Assembly (NCBI RefSeq): GCF_035046505.1
Contig: NC_089824.1
Span: 219,302,596 to 219,366,595 of the forward strand
Length of the DNA stretch: 64,000 nucleotides
From: Tiliqua scincoides
Taxonomy: Eukaryota; Chordata; Lepidosauria; Squamata; Scincidae
Reading direction: 5' to 3'
The notes under the pieces are model-generated. The model saw only the letters and a list, made by a program, of their open reading frames with translations, was not told the DNA's origin and searched no databases. Position 1 is the first letter of the stretch; every line of letters begins with the position of its first letter. The translations under genes were made by a program, and so were the position numbers. Positions 21,160 through 32,201 of this stretch are shown one piece after another.

Positions 21160-21595
21160 GCCAGATGCAAGGGAGGGCACCAAGATGCAGGTTGTATCTG
21201 TTGCCTTGTGTGCTCCCTGGGGCATTTGGTGGGCTGCTGTGAGATACAGGAAGCTGGACTAGATGGGCCTATGGCCTGATCCAGTGGGGCTGTTCTTATG
21301 TTCTTAACTACAATTCCCAGGAGGCCTTGCAGGTCTCTTGTTATCAGGTGTGCTCCCTGGGGCATTTGGTGGGCCGCTGTGAGATACAGGAAGCTGGACT
21401 AGATGGGCCTCTGGCCTGATCCAGTGGGGCTGTTCTTATGTTCTTAACTACAATTCCCAGGAGGCCTTGCAGGTCTCTTGTTATCTGGTGTGCTCCTTGG
21501 GGCATTTGGTGGGCTGCCGTGAGATACAGGAAGCTGGACTAGATGGGCCTTTGGCCTGATCCAGCAGGTCTTTTCTTATGATCTTTTGTTCTTAA
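21160..21595 (+). repeat. 140-bp tandem array derived from a CR1 3' end (3 units)
   Basis: The string tgtgctcc(c/t)tggggca recurs at 21208, 21348 and 21488, a period of exactly 140 bp. Each unit is the last 117 or so bases of CR1 ending in 'tgttcttatgttctta', joined to a 23-bp linker (aactacaattcccaggagg and a few more). A second array is at 34640-35335. Confidence 0.9.
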
Positions 21596-22442
21596 GTTAT
21601 GTGGCACGGAGGATGGGAGAGCAGTTCTAGTCAAAAATAAACCTTTGGATACCCCCCAAGTTGCAACCTTCTCCTTCCCTGACCACATTGCAACTCCTAC
21701 CTGAGTCCGTCCCCCCCCATCAGCCCCCACAAGACAAGTCAGAGAATCAGCTGGGATTTGGAGAGAAATACTTAACAGGGTTGCCATTTTGCAGCTGGCT
21801 GGAAAGAGTGTAAAAATCATACTGGTGTGGTAACACAAGAGCAGGGGGGTGGGAATTGCTCTAATGACAAAGACACAAATGAATGACATTCCTTATAAGT
21901 CGTTCATTAAATCCAGCAATTAGGATGCAAGCAATTACGACAAATGCTCTCAGACGGATACGCTTCTCGCAATTAAAACAGCACATTGCGTCAATGGCAA
22001 GATCACAGATCTCCAGGGTGTCTGTTGTCCTTTGCCATCCAGTCTGTGTTTTCACCTTCACTGATGGTTGCTTCCTCGGCATTTTGCAGTAGGCTCCCAA
22101 CAGAGAGGAATCTGAAGCAGGGAGCAGAAATGGGTTATCCATGGCTGTTATGGATCTTAGCAGAAATCAAGAACTTGTCCAGCAGCCTCACTTTTCATTA
22201 AACTCCCCCCTCCCCCATCTTCACAATATCATTGTTCCTTTAGTGAAAACTCACTCAGTTGCTCTCCATTATACTTCCCAAATGAGGACTAAAATACCAC
22301 AGGGACATAACTTCTTATTGAAGCTCATTTTTTTATTATGCATATAGCAGAGGAAAAGACAAATAGGGTGGAAATTCCCTTGTGTTTGCAGGCATGTTTA
22401 TAATCAGTATACAAGGGGCATTCAGCTGTACACGTGTTGTGT
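21596..22442. other. No gene seen
   Basis: Unassigned. No repeat or exon recognised. Confidence 0.4.
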
Positions 22443-22532
22443 TATAAGAACAGAAGAACAGCCCCACTGGATCAGGCCATAGGCCCATCTAGTCCAGCTT
22501 CCAGTATCTCACAGCGGCCCACCAAATGCCCC
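22443..22532 (-). mobile_element. CR1 3' tail fragment
   Basis: 'ggatcaggccataggcccat' to 'cccaccaaatgcccc', reverse orientation, about 90 bp. Confidence 0.85.
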
Positions 22533-22633
22533 AGGTGTCTGTACATGTGTAAATGACTCTCTCTATACAGTCAAGGTTCAATAGACAATGCAATGTGTAT
22601 ACCTTAAAAAAAAAACACCTAACCTGAATTACA

Positions 22634-22838
22634 CAGTGGCATAGCTAGAGGGGGTGCAAAGCACTAAGTTTTGCAGGGAGCCTCACCGTGGCTCTCCCCC
22701 TCACCTTCAGAGCCATTCCTGACAGTGGGAGTAAAACGGAGTTGTACACCTGGCTCTAAAGGGGAGTTGCTGCTTACACATCACAGTGAGGCTCCCTGCA
22801 AAACTTAGTGCTTTGCACCCTCTCTAGCTACGCCACTG
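22634..22838 (+). mobile_element. hAT MITE (CAGTGGCATAGCTAG family), complete
   Basis: Termini 'cagtggcatagctagagg' and 'ctctagctacgccactg'. The target duplication is gaattaca (22626-22633) and gaattacc (22839-22846). Inner parts of both ends continue the inverted repeat ('aagttttgcagggagcctca'). Confidence 0.9.
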
Positions 22839-22846
22839 GAATTACC

Positions 22847-23799
22847 TGCTCCATCTTTTTTACCTTTCTTCCAGATCTGAGCCCCAATTCTGAAAATAGC
22901 TTCCAAGGCTGTGACCCTGATCCAGTTCTGCACAAAAACTATTGAATGAGGGGGTCGATTTCCCACCCATCCAACCCTGCAAAATTGATGTTTGCAATTA
23001 TAACCTTAAACTGGCCAAGTCCTCAACCTCTGGTATCTACAATCCCTCCTTGCCTTTAATCCTGCAGAACTCTGGGCAGCTGGTTGGCTGGTTGTGTGTG
23101 TGGAGGGGGGGCAACCTGGCAGGGAGTCTCCTTCTCATTGTCTGAGTTGCCTGGGAGCCCCATTACTATGGATACGTTTGTACACTCATGGCCCTGGGAC
23201 CAGGAAGCCAGGCAGGGATCGGCCTGGGGATCCCAGAAGAGGAGATGTCCTCTGGCAGGTAAGAAGAGGCACACTGGTGGGAGCTGTGACAAGTGGGGAG
23301 GGGATCCTGTAGTGCAGGAGGGTAGCTTCCTCTCTTATCGCCCCTGCATTCCCATCCATCTCCTGCCCCTTCCCCCAAGCAGTCATTTCCCAGAATCATC
23401 CCCATCCCCCTGCAGTTAGTCACAAGGCGCCCTTCTGCCCTTCCAGAGCTCTCCTTCCTTCTCAGGGCACAAGTGTGCTCATGTGCAGCTCTTGCTCGTC
23501 TCAGTGGTGCTTCCACAAGAGACATTCCAAACACATAAGAGCCCAAAAGTCAGACCTATTTGTCTCATTCAACATGGTATCCCTCAGTAAGAGCCCAGAC
23601 CTGAGAGGACCACTTTGCATTGCCACACCATACAGCCTCCTCTGGCTAATGCTACAAAGGTGTACCTAGGCCTATAGAAGCCCCATGAGCTTGCACTGGT
23701 GCAGGACAGCCTCTGCTGCATTCCACCCTGGATTGGGAGGTTCCTCTTTTCTCAATATTTACTCTGATTCATCACAAAGAACAGCACTGCAACCGGCAT
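22847..23799. other. No gene seen
   Basis: A GTAAGA donor-like motif at about 23260 follows an open stretch, but no acceptor or protein family supports an exon. Confidence 0.35.
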
Positions 23800-23910
23800 T
23801 CGGACCAATAAATCTGTTCTCCACGAATGGGTCCAATTCCCTTTGAATGCCATTGAAGTTAGTGGCCATCACCACACCTTGTGACAATACATTCCATAGA
23901 TTAATTATAC
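23800..23910 (-). mobile_element. Old CR1 3' region fragment
   Basis: 'attccctttgaatgccattg', 'gtggccatcaccacaccttg' is the reverse complement of an older CR1 subfamily near 'LPQDVV...GLDAFK'. A related stretch is at 63540-63605. Confidence 0.5.
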
Positions 23911-24240
23911 ATTATAATAATAAAAATAACTAGGTATTTATATACTGCCTTTCTGGTCATCAGATTACTCCTCTGACTTTATTCAAGGCGGTTTACACAG
24001 GCAGGAGTTTCTAAATCCCTCAAGGGGATTTTTACAATCATAAAGGTTCTCTCTTTCAAGAATGTCGTACACTTCATACACTCCCAGGGTTTTGGGGTGC
24101 TCAGAGTTCTTGGTTCTTGAACCCTAGAGCCCTCAAGGACGCCTGTTCGGTAGTACTGCCACCACCTTGTATGTGCCAGTGTCTCAGTCCAGGGACACTG
24201 AGACCCTCTAGGCTTAATCCTATCCCTTGCAGGCACTGAG
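23911..24240 (-). mobile_element. tRNA SINE with (TTA)n tail, minus strand
   Basis: TTA-type tail near 23913, 'aggtatttatatactgcctt', then 'caaggcggtttacacaggca' and 'tttttacaatcataaaggtt' match the SINE at 1225-1575 in reverse. The tRNA head is not clear. Confidence 0.65.
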
Positions 24241-24244
24241 CACT

Positions 24245-24712
24245 TTCTTTAATTAAAGCCTCAGTCCTCAAGTTACTAGTCCTCAATGAGTATTTGGTAG
24301 CTTGCTGAACGGCTAGGCAGAATTCTGAACCTTTGTCCCCAACAGAAAATAAAACAACTTAGTAAAAGGATTTTTACTTTATTAAATACATAGGGTTACA
24401 TAAAGTTACAAAAGACAGCAAATGCTAGAGGCATAAAACTTCTAGGAAACATATCAGCATTAAAATAACAAAGCTAACTGGCTCTCTCTATTATTCCCTA
24501 ACTCTCACCTGGGTCATTGGTCTTTTGTAGATCTTTCAGCCAGGTTACCTAAGAGGCCACATGGCCGTGTTGGGTCAGGCTCTCCCTGCAGAATCTTGCA
24601 CCCACAACCCTTTCTACCAAACAGACAAAAAGACAAAGACACACCCCTTGGGCTTTGTTCTTATACTTCTCATGCTAACAGCACTCAGGTAACTCTGTAC
24701 TCATTTAAACTG
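24245..24712 (-). other. Unassigned insert abutting CR1; possibly LTR-derived
   Basis: Sits exactly where the CR1 copy loses its 3' end. On the minus strand it has an AATAAA-type signal (around 24375) followed by A/T-rich sequence, as in many LTRs. No boundaries or relatives are seen in the window. Confidence 0.25.
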
Positions 24713-26913
24713 TGCATGACTTTACACTTACTGACATTGAAGCACATCTGCCATTTTGCTGCCCATTCTGCCAGTCTGGAGAGATCCTTCTGGAGCTCCT
24801 CACAATCACTTCTGGTCTTTACCATTCGGAAAAGTTTGGTGTCGTCTGCAAACTTAGCCACTTCACTGCTCAACCCTGTCTCCAGGTCATTTATGAAGAG
24901 GTTGAAAAGCACCGGTCCCAGGACAGATCCTTGGGGCACACCGCTTTTCACCTCTCTCCATTGTGAAAATTGCCCATTGACACCCACTCTCTGCTTCCTG
25001 GCCTCCAACCAGTTCTCAATCCACGAGAGGACCTGTCCTCTAATTCCCTGACTGTGGAGTTTTTTCAGTAGCCTTTGGTGAGGGACCGTGTCAAACACCT
25101 TCTGAAAGTCCAGATATATAATGTCCACGGGTTCTCCCGCATCCACATGCCTGTTGACCTTTTCAAAGAATTCTATAAGGTTTGTGAGGCAAGACTTACC
25201 CTTACAGAAGCCATGCTGACTCTCCCTCAGCAAGGCCTGTTCGTCTATGTGTTTTGAGATCCTATCTTTGATGAGGCATTCCACCATCTTACCCGGTATG
25301 GATGTTAGGCTGACCGGCCTATAGTTTCCCGGGTCCCCCCTCTTTCCCTTTTTAAAAATAGGCGTGACATTTGCTATCCTCCAATCTTCTGGCACTGTGG
25401 CCGTTTTGAGGGACAAGTTGCATACCTTAGTCAAGAGATCTGCAACTTCATTCTTCAATTCCTTAATAACCCTTGGGTGTATGCCATCAGGGCCCGGTGA
25501 CTTATTGATCTTTAATTTATCAATGAGGTCTGAAACATCTTCTCTTTTAACCTCTATCTGACTTAACTCCTCGGTTAGGAGGGGCCGTTCGGGCAGCGGT
25601 ATCTGCCCGAGGTCTTCTGCCGTGAAGACAGATGCAAAGAACTCATTTAATTTCTCTGCCATCTCTAAGTCTCCTTTTATCTCCCCTTTCCCTCCCTCAC
25701 CATCCAGAGGGCCAACCGCTTCTCTGGCGGGTTTCCTGCTTCTAACATATTTGAAGAAGCTTTTATTATTCCCCTTAATGTTGCTGGCCATGCGTTCCTC
25801 ATAGTCTCGCTTGGCCTCCCCTATCACCTTCTTACATTTCTTTTGCCACAGTTTATGTTCCTTTTTATTCTCTTCATTAGGGCAAGACTTCCATTTACGG
25901 AAGGAAGCTTCCTTGCCCTTCACAGCCTCTCTAACTTGGCTGGTTAGCCATGCGGGCACTCTCCTGGATTTAGTGGAACCCTTCTTTCTTTGCGGTATAC
26001 ACCTCTGCTGGGCCTCTATTACTGTTGTTTTAAGCAGCCTCCATGCACTCTGGAGAGACTGGACTCTTTTTACCCTCCCTTTCAACCTCCTTCTAACCAG
26101 CCTCCTCATTTGAGGGAAGTCCGCCCGTCGGAAGTCAAGGGTTTTCGTTAGAGATTTGCCTGGTATTCTTCCCCCAACGTGCACGTCAAAACGGATCGCA
26201 GCATGATCACTGTTCCCCAATGGCTCAGTAACGTTTACATCTCTAACCAGGTCCTGCGTACCGCACAAAATTAAATCCAGAGTCACCTGTCCTCTGGTGG
26301 GCTCCGTGACTAGCTGATCTAAGCCACAGTCATTTAGCACGTCAAGAAATCCGGTTTCCTTATCGTGACCAGAACACAAATTGACTCAGTCAATATGAGG
26401 ATAATTGAAGTCCCCCATGATTACAACCCTGTCCTTCCTTGTCACCTCCCTGATCTGTTTCCTCATTTCAAGGTCCCCATCAGATTTCTGGTCTGGAGGA
26501 CGATAGCACGCCCCCAGTATTACATCGCTGCACAAGCCTGGTAATTTAACCCACAGAGATTCTACGGTGGAGTCGGACCCACCTTCAGTCTCTACTTTGC
26601 TGGATTCTATCCCTTCCTTAACATAAAGGGCCACCCCACCTCCAACATGCCCCTGCCTGTCCCTCCTGTAGAGTTTATAGCCCGGGATTGCGGTATCCCA
26701 CTGATTCTCCGCATTCCACCAGGTTTCCGTTATGCCCACTATGTCAATATTTTCCCTTGTCACCAGACATTCCAGTTCTCCCACCTTTGCTCGTAGACTT
26801 CGGGCATTCGCATAAAAGCATTTATACACGGAATGCCCCAGGATGGGCTGCTTATTCGCTCCTTTGTCCCTGCATCCTCTCATTGTGCCAAACCGTCTAT
26901 CACATCCCATCAC
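24685..26913 (-). pseudogene. CR1 ORF2 (endonuclease-reverse transcriptase), one stop, 3' end missing
   Basis: Minus-strand CR1 ORF2. The N-terminal 175 residues are an APE-type endonuclease ('NARSLRAKVGEL', 'DIVGITETWW', 'GHVGGGVALYVKEG', 'IMGDFNYPHID'). The frame then meets a TGA at 26386-26388, where Trp (TGG) is expected. It continues for about 550 residues through reverse transcriptase ('INKSPGPDGIHPRVIKEL', 'PIFKKGKRGDPGNYRPVSL', 'YLDFQKVFDTVPH', '[20 protein letters not shown]', 'EVAKFADDTKLF'). The catalytic FADD is present. CR1 identity ends after 'FNVSKCKVMH' at about 24713. The last 14 or so codons are foreign and the C-terminal third is lost. A 3'-truncated CR1 is unusual, because target-primed reverse transcription truncates 5' ends. 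Confidence 0.92.
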
Positions 26914-27044
26914 CCTACCTTTCCCAATTTCTTCTCCTACCCTGCCTTTGTCTTGTTGTTCTCTAACCTCCCCATCCTCATCCCATAGGGATGAGGAGTC
27001 CCGAACCGGATGCCCCTCAGCTCCTGTCGGCCTTCCCCCACGGA

Positions 27045-27950
27045 TCAGTTTAAAAGCTGCTCTGCCACCTTTTTAATGTTATGCGCCAGCAGTCTGGTTC
27101 CATTCTGGTTCAAATGGAGCCCGTCCCTCTTGTACAGGCCCCGCTTGTCCCAAAACGTTCCCCAGTGCCTAACGAATCTAAACCCCTCCTCCCTACACCA
27201 CCGTCTCATCCACGCATTGAGACCCCTGATCTCCGCCTGCCTAGCTGGCCCTGCGCGTAGAACAGGTAGCACTTCAGAGAACGCTACCTTTGAGGTCCTG
27301 GCTTTCAGCTTCCTGCCTAAAAGCCTAAATTTGGCCTCCAGGACCTCCCAGCTACACTTGCCCACATCGTTGGTGCCGACATGCACCACAGCCGCTACCT
27401 CTCCCCCAGCACTGTCTACCAGCCTGTCTAGACGAGAAGTGATGTCCGCAACTTTCGCACCAGGCAGGCAAGTCACCATGCGGTCCTCACATCCGTCGCA
27501 AACCCCCCTCTCTATGTTTCTAATAATCGAATCCCCCACTACAAGAAGCCCCTGTCCCCCCTCCCGCCGAGGAGTATCCCGAGTGCGCTCGGATACGGGC
27601 CCATCCCCTGGAGAAGGGATCCCCCCTAGGGGATTGTTTCCCTCCTCTCCAGGATGACGTCCTCCAGTCCCGAGACTTCCCACCCGGCCAGCCGAGGAGC
27701 TGCACGCCTGAGGTTGGGACGAAGCCTGATCATCCCCAGAAGTCTCCCCACAGTCCTCCTCTGGCTGCCTGCGCTTCTCCAGGTCGGCCACCAAGGCTTC
27801 AAGGGAACGGACGCCTTCCCTGAGAGCCTGGAGCTCCTTGCACCGAGGACACACCCATGACTTATGCCCCAGAGGCATATAATCATACATGTGGCACTCG
27901 ATGCAGAACACTGGATAGCCCCCACCCTGCTGCTGGCTGTCTGACTGCAT
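27045..27950 (-). CDS. CR1 ORF1 protein (zinc finger and esterase-like domain), intact frame
   Basis: 301 residues, uninterrupted. Residues about 13-40 form a Cys/His-rich finger ('FCIECHMYDY', 'KSWVCPRCKEL'), followed by a short coiled-coil-like stretch ('LREGVRSLEALVADLEKR') and an acidic/Ser-rich linker. Residues about 135-290 are a GDSL/SGNH-esterase-like domain: 'GLLVVGDSIIRNIE' holds the GDS block, 'VVHVGTNDVGK' the GTND block, and 'KRDGLHLNQNGTRLLAHNI' the DGLHLN block with the catalytic His region. This architecture is the known CR1/L2-type ORF1, thought to bind RNA and assist retrotransposition. ORF2 begins about 130 bp downstream. The preserved frame suggests a fairly recent insertion. 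Confidence 0.92.
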   Translation of the reverse strand: MQSDSQQQGGGYPVFCIECHMYDYMPLGHKSWVCPRCKELQALREGVRSLEALVADLEKRRQPEEDCGETSGDDQASSQPQACSSSAGRVGSLGTGGRHPGEEGNNPLGGIPSPGDGPVSERTRDTPRREGGQGLLVVGDSIIRNIERGVCDGCEDRMVTCLPGAKVADITSRLDRLVDSAGGEVAAVVHVGTNDVGKCSWEVLEAKFRLLGRKLKARTSKVAFSEVLPVLRAGPARQAEIRGLNAWMRRWCREEGFRFVRHWGTFWDKRGLYKRDGLHLNQNGTRLLAHNIKKVAEQLLN

Positions 27951-28990
27951 AGCTTTTTTGTTGTTGTTGCTGTTGTTTTATCTAGGGGTCCTTTTAAAAA
28001 CCGTACACTGGATAGCAGCCCTCTTCTCAAGAGAAGAGAAAGGGCAGTGTATGGGGCCCTGGCCTCCTCGCCCTGCTGCTGAACTTGCCCAGATGCTAAA
28101 TTCTTGTGCCTTACCTGGCACTTAGTTCCCGAGGCACTGGGTTCCCAGAGGCCACACGCATCTGCAGAGAGCCTCACGCGATGGCCTGCCTAGCTTTATA
28201 CTCCTGGCTGGCTCCTCCCCCCTCCTTCCTTCCTGATTGAAAGGGGGCTGGCCTTCCCAGGTGAGTTTACAAAAGCTCAGGAAGGCAAATGGCTGCTGAT
28301 GGGCGTGACCTACTCTGCAGGCTCCTGAATGGGCTGCTTGGATTAGCCTACTGGGGCTCTTAATGGGTTGGGAATTGGCCCTTCCTAGGTCCTTTCCCTC
28401 CTAGTTCTGTTCTCTTAGGCTGGACTGTTTTTGTAACCTCAAGCTAGTTTTTATTTGGGTTTGTTTAATTATTTATTGCTCTCTAGATCCTGTGTCCCAA
28501 TTTACTGACCTGTTTTGGTTATGTTCTAACTTAGATTAGGTTTAACCTGGGTTAAGTATAGGTTTAATTTAAACAAGTAGAAAAAACCTGCTTTCCACTT
28601 TATCCTCCTCCCTTCCTTCGATTAAGTGCTACCTTAGGTGCAGCTAACTTTCAATTTTGATTTAAATGCCTGACCCTTGGGCTCTTACTCACAAGTAGGA
28701 CTCTGCTCCTGCTCAGAGTAGCCCTATGTACCTCCCTTAGGTGCTAACTTTCAATTTTGATTTAAGGTTGCTTTAAGGTAAGGTTAAGGTTAGAAGACAG
28801 GGAGTTAGAAAGACAAAGCGTTAGAATGAGTACACTTACCTCCTCCTCCTGCTCCTCCTCCTCTCCTTCTCCAAAACTCAGAGGTCTCCTTGCCTTCTCC
28901 TCGCCCAGATGCTAAACTCTTGTGCCTTATCTGGCACTTAGTTCCCGAGGCACTTGGTTCCCAGAGGCCACACGCGTCTGCAGACCACAC
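27951..28990 (-). promoter_or_regulatory. Probable CR1 5' leader with a direct repeat
   Basis: Sequence upstream of ORF1. A roughly 100-bp segment occurs twice in the same orientation: about 28070-28165 and about 28885-28985 ('cagatgctaaa(t/c)tcttgtgcc', 'cacttagttcccgaggcact', 'ggttcccagaggccacacgc'), about 815 bp apart. GTAAG donor-like strings occur on the minus strand near 28110 and 28837. The spacer is G/C- and T-rich with no frame of note. Where CR1 really starts is not certain. Confidence 0.5.
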
Positions 28991-29158
28991 ACTTCTCGCT
29001 CACACCAAGAGCAGGTGGAATCACTCAGCTCAGCTTGTCAGCTGCTTCTAGGTCTTGCCATTCTCAGCTGTTCAGGGAGCTGCCAGTGTCCTCGAACTGG
29101 TGAGCTTCTGATGCTATCTTTGGGCTAACGGAGGCTCTACCCTCTAGACCAGATCTCC
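28991..29158 (-). mobile_element. tRNA SINE head, minus strand
   Basis: 'ctcgaactggtgagcttctg' and 'ggaggctctaccctctagac', 'cagatctcctgccc' are the reverse complement of the head of the SINE at 1225-1575. The 3' body is lost. Confidence 0.55.
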
Positions 29159-29254
29159 TGCCCAATTATGTAAAGAAGTACCTCCTTTGGTCTGTTACAG
29201 ATCTCCCCAGAGAGTATCCCTAAAGCTCACTGAATAATCAGGGTCAGTCAGATT

Positions 29255-29375
29255 CACAGCCCAACCTACCTTACAGGGTTGTGGTAAGGGTAAAATGGGA
29301 ATAAGAAGAATCATGCGTGTAATCCTGACCTTCTTGGAGGGAGGATAGGATATACAGTTAATAAATGAATACATG
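29255..29375 (+). mobile_element. MIR-like SINE 3' part
   Basis: 'ccttacagggttgtggtaag' then 'taaaatggg' and 'cttggagggaggataggata' with an A/T-rich tail, the common end of a reptile tRNA SINE core. Confidence 0.5.
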
Positions 29376-30028
29376 TCAAAGTAGTTCTCCCAGAGTTACA
29401 TTTCTAGAATATTGCAAGTCATTCATTTAAAAAAAAAAACCCTGAAATTAAGAAAAAATATTCTAAAGCAGTGGTTTTCAAACTTGTTAGTACTGGGACC
29501 CGCTTTATAAAATGACACTCTGTCGAGACCCACCTAGGTTTACGAGGCTTTTTAAAAAGTGATCTAGAGAGATATTATTTTTATTTGTTTGTTTGTTAAC
29601 AAATAGCAACTTATTTATGTATTTTTTTAAAAACCTCAATCCATTTCTTATAATGAGAGAGACCTAATGAATAGCCTTAAGGCTTGAGGGGTTTAATTAT
29701 GTAACCTGGCCTTCACATGCCCTCACTACCTGTCATTGATGGACTGGGGGGGGGGAAACACACCAGAAAAAAACAGACGCTCAAACATTTATCTCCCTAT
29801 ATTTATACAAGCTTATAAACTGCAGGAAATCAGCTGTTTGCAGGGCAATCAGCAGCATTTTGCAAACTGCAGGAGCTCCGCTCTTTGCAGAACAATTAAC
29901 AACTGTCTAATTTTTGAGTAGCCTCAGGACTTTAGGGCAGTGTTTCCCAAACTGTGGGTCGGGACCCACTGGGTGGGTTGCAAGCCATTTCAGGTGGGTC
30001 CCCATTTCAATATTTTATTTTTAATATA

Positions 30029-31073
30029 CAGATGGAGCCTATTTATCCACATCAGTTCCGTTCTGTGACTCGGTGCTATTAACAAAACCGCTTGTGCTAA
30101 ATTCCATAGAGTTACTCAAATACACTGCAGCCTGACACTCCCAGATGGAAGGAAACTAAGGCAGCTGTTATCAATCCCCTACTCTCCGTCCTCAGCCTTC
30201 CCCATTGCCAGCTGCCCGGCTTCTTTAACATGGGATGCTGATCTTTTAAGAGTCCAGCCCTATGCACTTCTACTCAGAAGTAAGCCCCATTTCAGTCAGT
30301 TTCCAGTCCAGGAAAGTATGGAGAGGATTGTAGGCTATATCTCATGCTTTGCTTGGTGGGAAGGCTTGCTTGTGTTTGTGATAGCCTGCACCATGGGGGT
30401 GGAGGGGTTGCTTGTGAGATGGTGATTGCCTGCACCATTTCAATGGGGGGAATTTGGCAAACACTCCCTGGTTTTTTTAAAGCAATCCCCTCTCCTCCCC
30501 CATTTCACATGGGATGCTGATCTTTTAAGAGACTAGCCCTATGTGTTTCTACTCAGAAGTAAGCCCCATTGTAGTCAATGGGGCTTACTCTCAGGAAAGT
30601 GGGGAGAGGATTGTAGGCTATATCTCATGCTTTGCTTGGTAGGAAGGCTTGCTTGTGTCAGTGATTGCCGGCACCATCTCAATGGGGGGGGGGGAATTTG
30701 GCAAACACTCCCTGGGTTTTTTAAAGCACTCCCCTCTGTAGCCACCACACCTGCCCCTGTGTGAGTGAGCTCCACCTTGCTGTACATGTTCTGGCTACAG
30801 AGATTTTCAGCCTCCTCCCTTTCCCTCTTCAGCCTCTTTGCTGGCTCAGGGGCTCCAGGAGTGTTACTGTTCCTTTGCAAGGGGAACCTTTTCCAGGGCT
30901 ATTTCCTTGCCTGGGCAAGGCTTTTTGGAGTGTTTTGGGCTGCCTGAAAATGGAGGGAGATGCCAGTGCAGGACAAAGAAGGCAAAGGTGTGTGTAACTT
31001 TTGGTTCCCACACCCCATTCACATTGAGACAAATCTGCAGGTAAAAAATCCGTGGAAAAGTAGGCTGCACCTG
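30029..31073 (+). mobile_element. Tc1/mariner (Tigger/pogo-like) non-autonomous element
   Basis: Terminal inverted repeats 'cagatggagcctatttatcc' and (reverse complement of the right end) 'caggtgcagcctacttttcc'. Flanked by TA on both sides (30027-30028 and 31074-31075), and removing it restores the hAT sequence. TA duplication and termini fit the Tc1/mariner superfamily; the Tigger link rests on the 'tccacggatt' string only. 1,045 bp, with an internal tandem duplication and no transposase. Confidence 0.8.
30229..30735 (+). repeat. Tandem duplication inside the mariner-like element
   Basis: 'catgggatgctgatctttta' begins two consecutive units at about 30229 and 30507. Both continue through 'tctactcagaagtaagcccc', 'ggattgtaggctatatctca' and 'ttggcaaacactccctgg'. 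Period about 278 bp. Confidence 0.85.
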
Positions 31074-31159
31074 TATTAGACTTGATGCCACCAGGGGATG
31101 TGACTACATTTGGGGAAATGTTAAAGATCTGTACTTTTAACAGGCTACTCTGTATATGC

Positions 31160-31545
31160 ATAGGGCAGGAGGTCTGGTCTAGAGGATAGAGCCTCCGTTT
31201 GTCTGAAGATAACATCTGAAGGTCGCCAGTTCAAGGCCACTGGCACCATGAACGGTGAGACCTTGAAGCAGCTGACAAGCCTAGCCGAGTTATGCTGAGT
31301 TATTCCACCTGCTCTTTGGCCTCTGTCAGCCTGTGTGGGAGGAAAATGGAGGCCAGAATGTGATACCAGATCATAAAAGATCCATCTGAAATGTTGTGCT
31401 TCTTGAAAGACAGAACCTTCTTCAATTGTAAAAATCCCTACTGGGATTTAGTATTGCCTGCCTATGTAAACCGCCTTGAATTAAAGTCTGAGGAGAAATC
31501 TGACGACCAAGAAAGGCGATATATAAATACCTGTATTATTATTAT
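31160..31545 (+). mobile_element. tRNA-derived SINE with (TTA)n tail, nested
   Basis: Full-length relative of 1225-1575: head 'caggaggtctggtctagagg', B-box 'gccagttcaaggcc', end 'ggcgatatataaatacctg' plus TTA units. 'tatgc' at 31155-31159 and 31546-31550 marks the insertion site in the hAT. Confidence 0.85.
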
Positions 31546-31746
31546 TATGCTTTTAACAATGATAGTCAATGGGACTTACTCCTGGGTAATTGTGGGTAGA
31601 ATTGCAGCCTAGGATTGTTAAACATTTTCCTGCTTGATGATGTCACTTCTGGTCATGACATCACTTCCGGTGGGTCCTGACAGATTCTCATTCTAAAAAG
31701 TGGGTCTCGGTGCTAAATGTGTGAGAACCACTGCTTTTGGAAATTA

Positions 31747-32201
31747 GAGCCCAATCCTGAGCTCTTACTGCCAATCCACCACCGGCACTGAGGGTTGCAG
31801 ATGTGCCTTACGGTGCAACACTGGTGCTAGCTCAGCGCCAGCCGGTGAACTGCTTCTGCTCCTCCGCTCCACAGTCGCCCGTGGAGAGGTAGGTGGGGGC
31901 ATGGGGAGGCAGGGAGGAAGCATTCCAGGGCAGACAGAGGCAGGGGAAGGGTGCTCCTCCACACCCAGATCCTCTGTGTCAGGCCACAGGCCCCACATGG
32001 AGGCTCTTGATTTTACGGCAGCCCAAGGGTTGCTGCAGAATCAAAGAGCCCTATTGTGGGGCTACTTGCCTTGCCCAGGGGAAGGGGATGAAAATTCCCT
32101 TCCCCCAAGTATCCTGCATGCCCTGTTGCACGCAGGATACAGCAGCAGCTGTTTTGGTGCCGCGGCAATCCTGGCACAACAGTCAACTCAAGATTGGGCT
32201 G
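31747..32201 (+). mobile_element. Harbinger-like MITE, TTA target duplication
   Basis: 'gagcccaatcctgag' and 'ctcaagattgggctg' are inverted termini between TTA (31744-31746) and TTA (32202-32204). 455 bp, non-coding. Sister copy of similar length at 48625-49078. Confidence 0.85.

Larger units (their letters stand above)
29938..31733 (-). mobile_element. hAT-like element (CAGTGGTTCTCA family), nested
   Basis: Minus-orientation relative of 36549-36913: starts 'cagtgtttcccaaactgtgg', ends 'gtgagaaccactg'. The flanking 8-mers ctttaggg (29930-29937) and cttttgga (31734-31741) match 6 of 8. It contains a mariner/Tigger-like element (30029-31073) and a tRNA SINE (31160-31545). Confidence 0.8.

Noticed and set aside
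21160-21595. CRISPR-like array
   Set aside because: Regular 140-bp spacing, but each unit is the end of a CR1 LINE plus a constant linker; there are no unique spacers, and the genome is eukaryotic.
23084-23260. Exon ending in CAG|gtaaga at about 23259
   Set aside because: Donor-like motif only; no acceptor, and the frame has no recognisable protein.
24245-24712. LTR element responsible for the CR1 3' loss
   Set aside because: Polyadenylation-like motif only; no borders, target duplication or second copy, so kept as an unassigned block.
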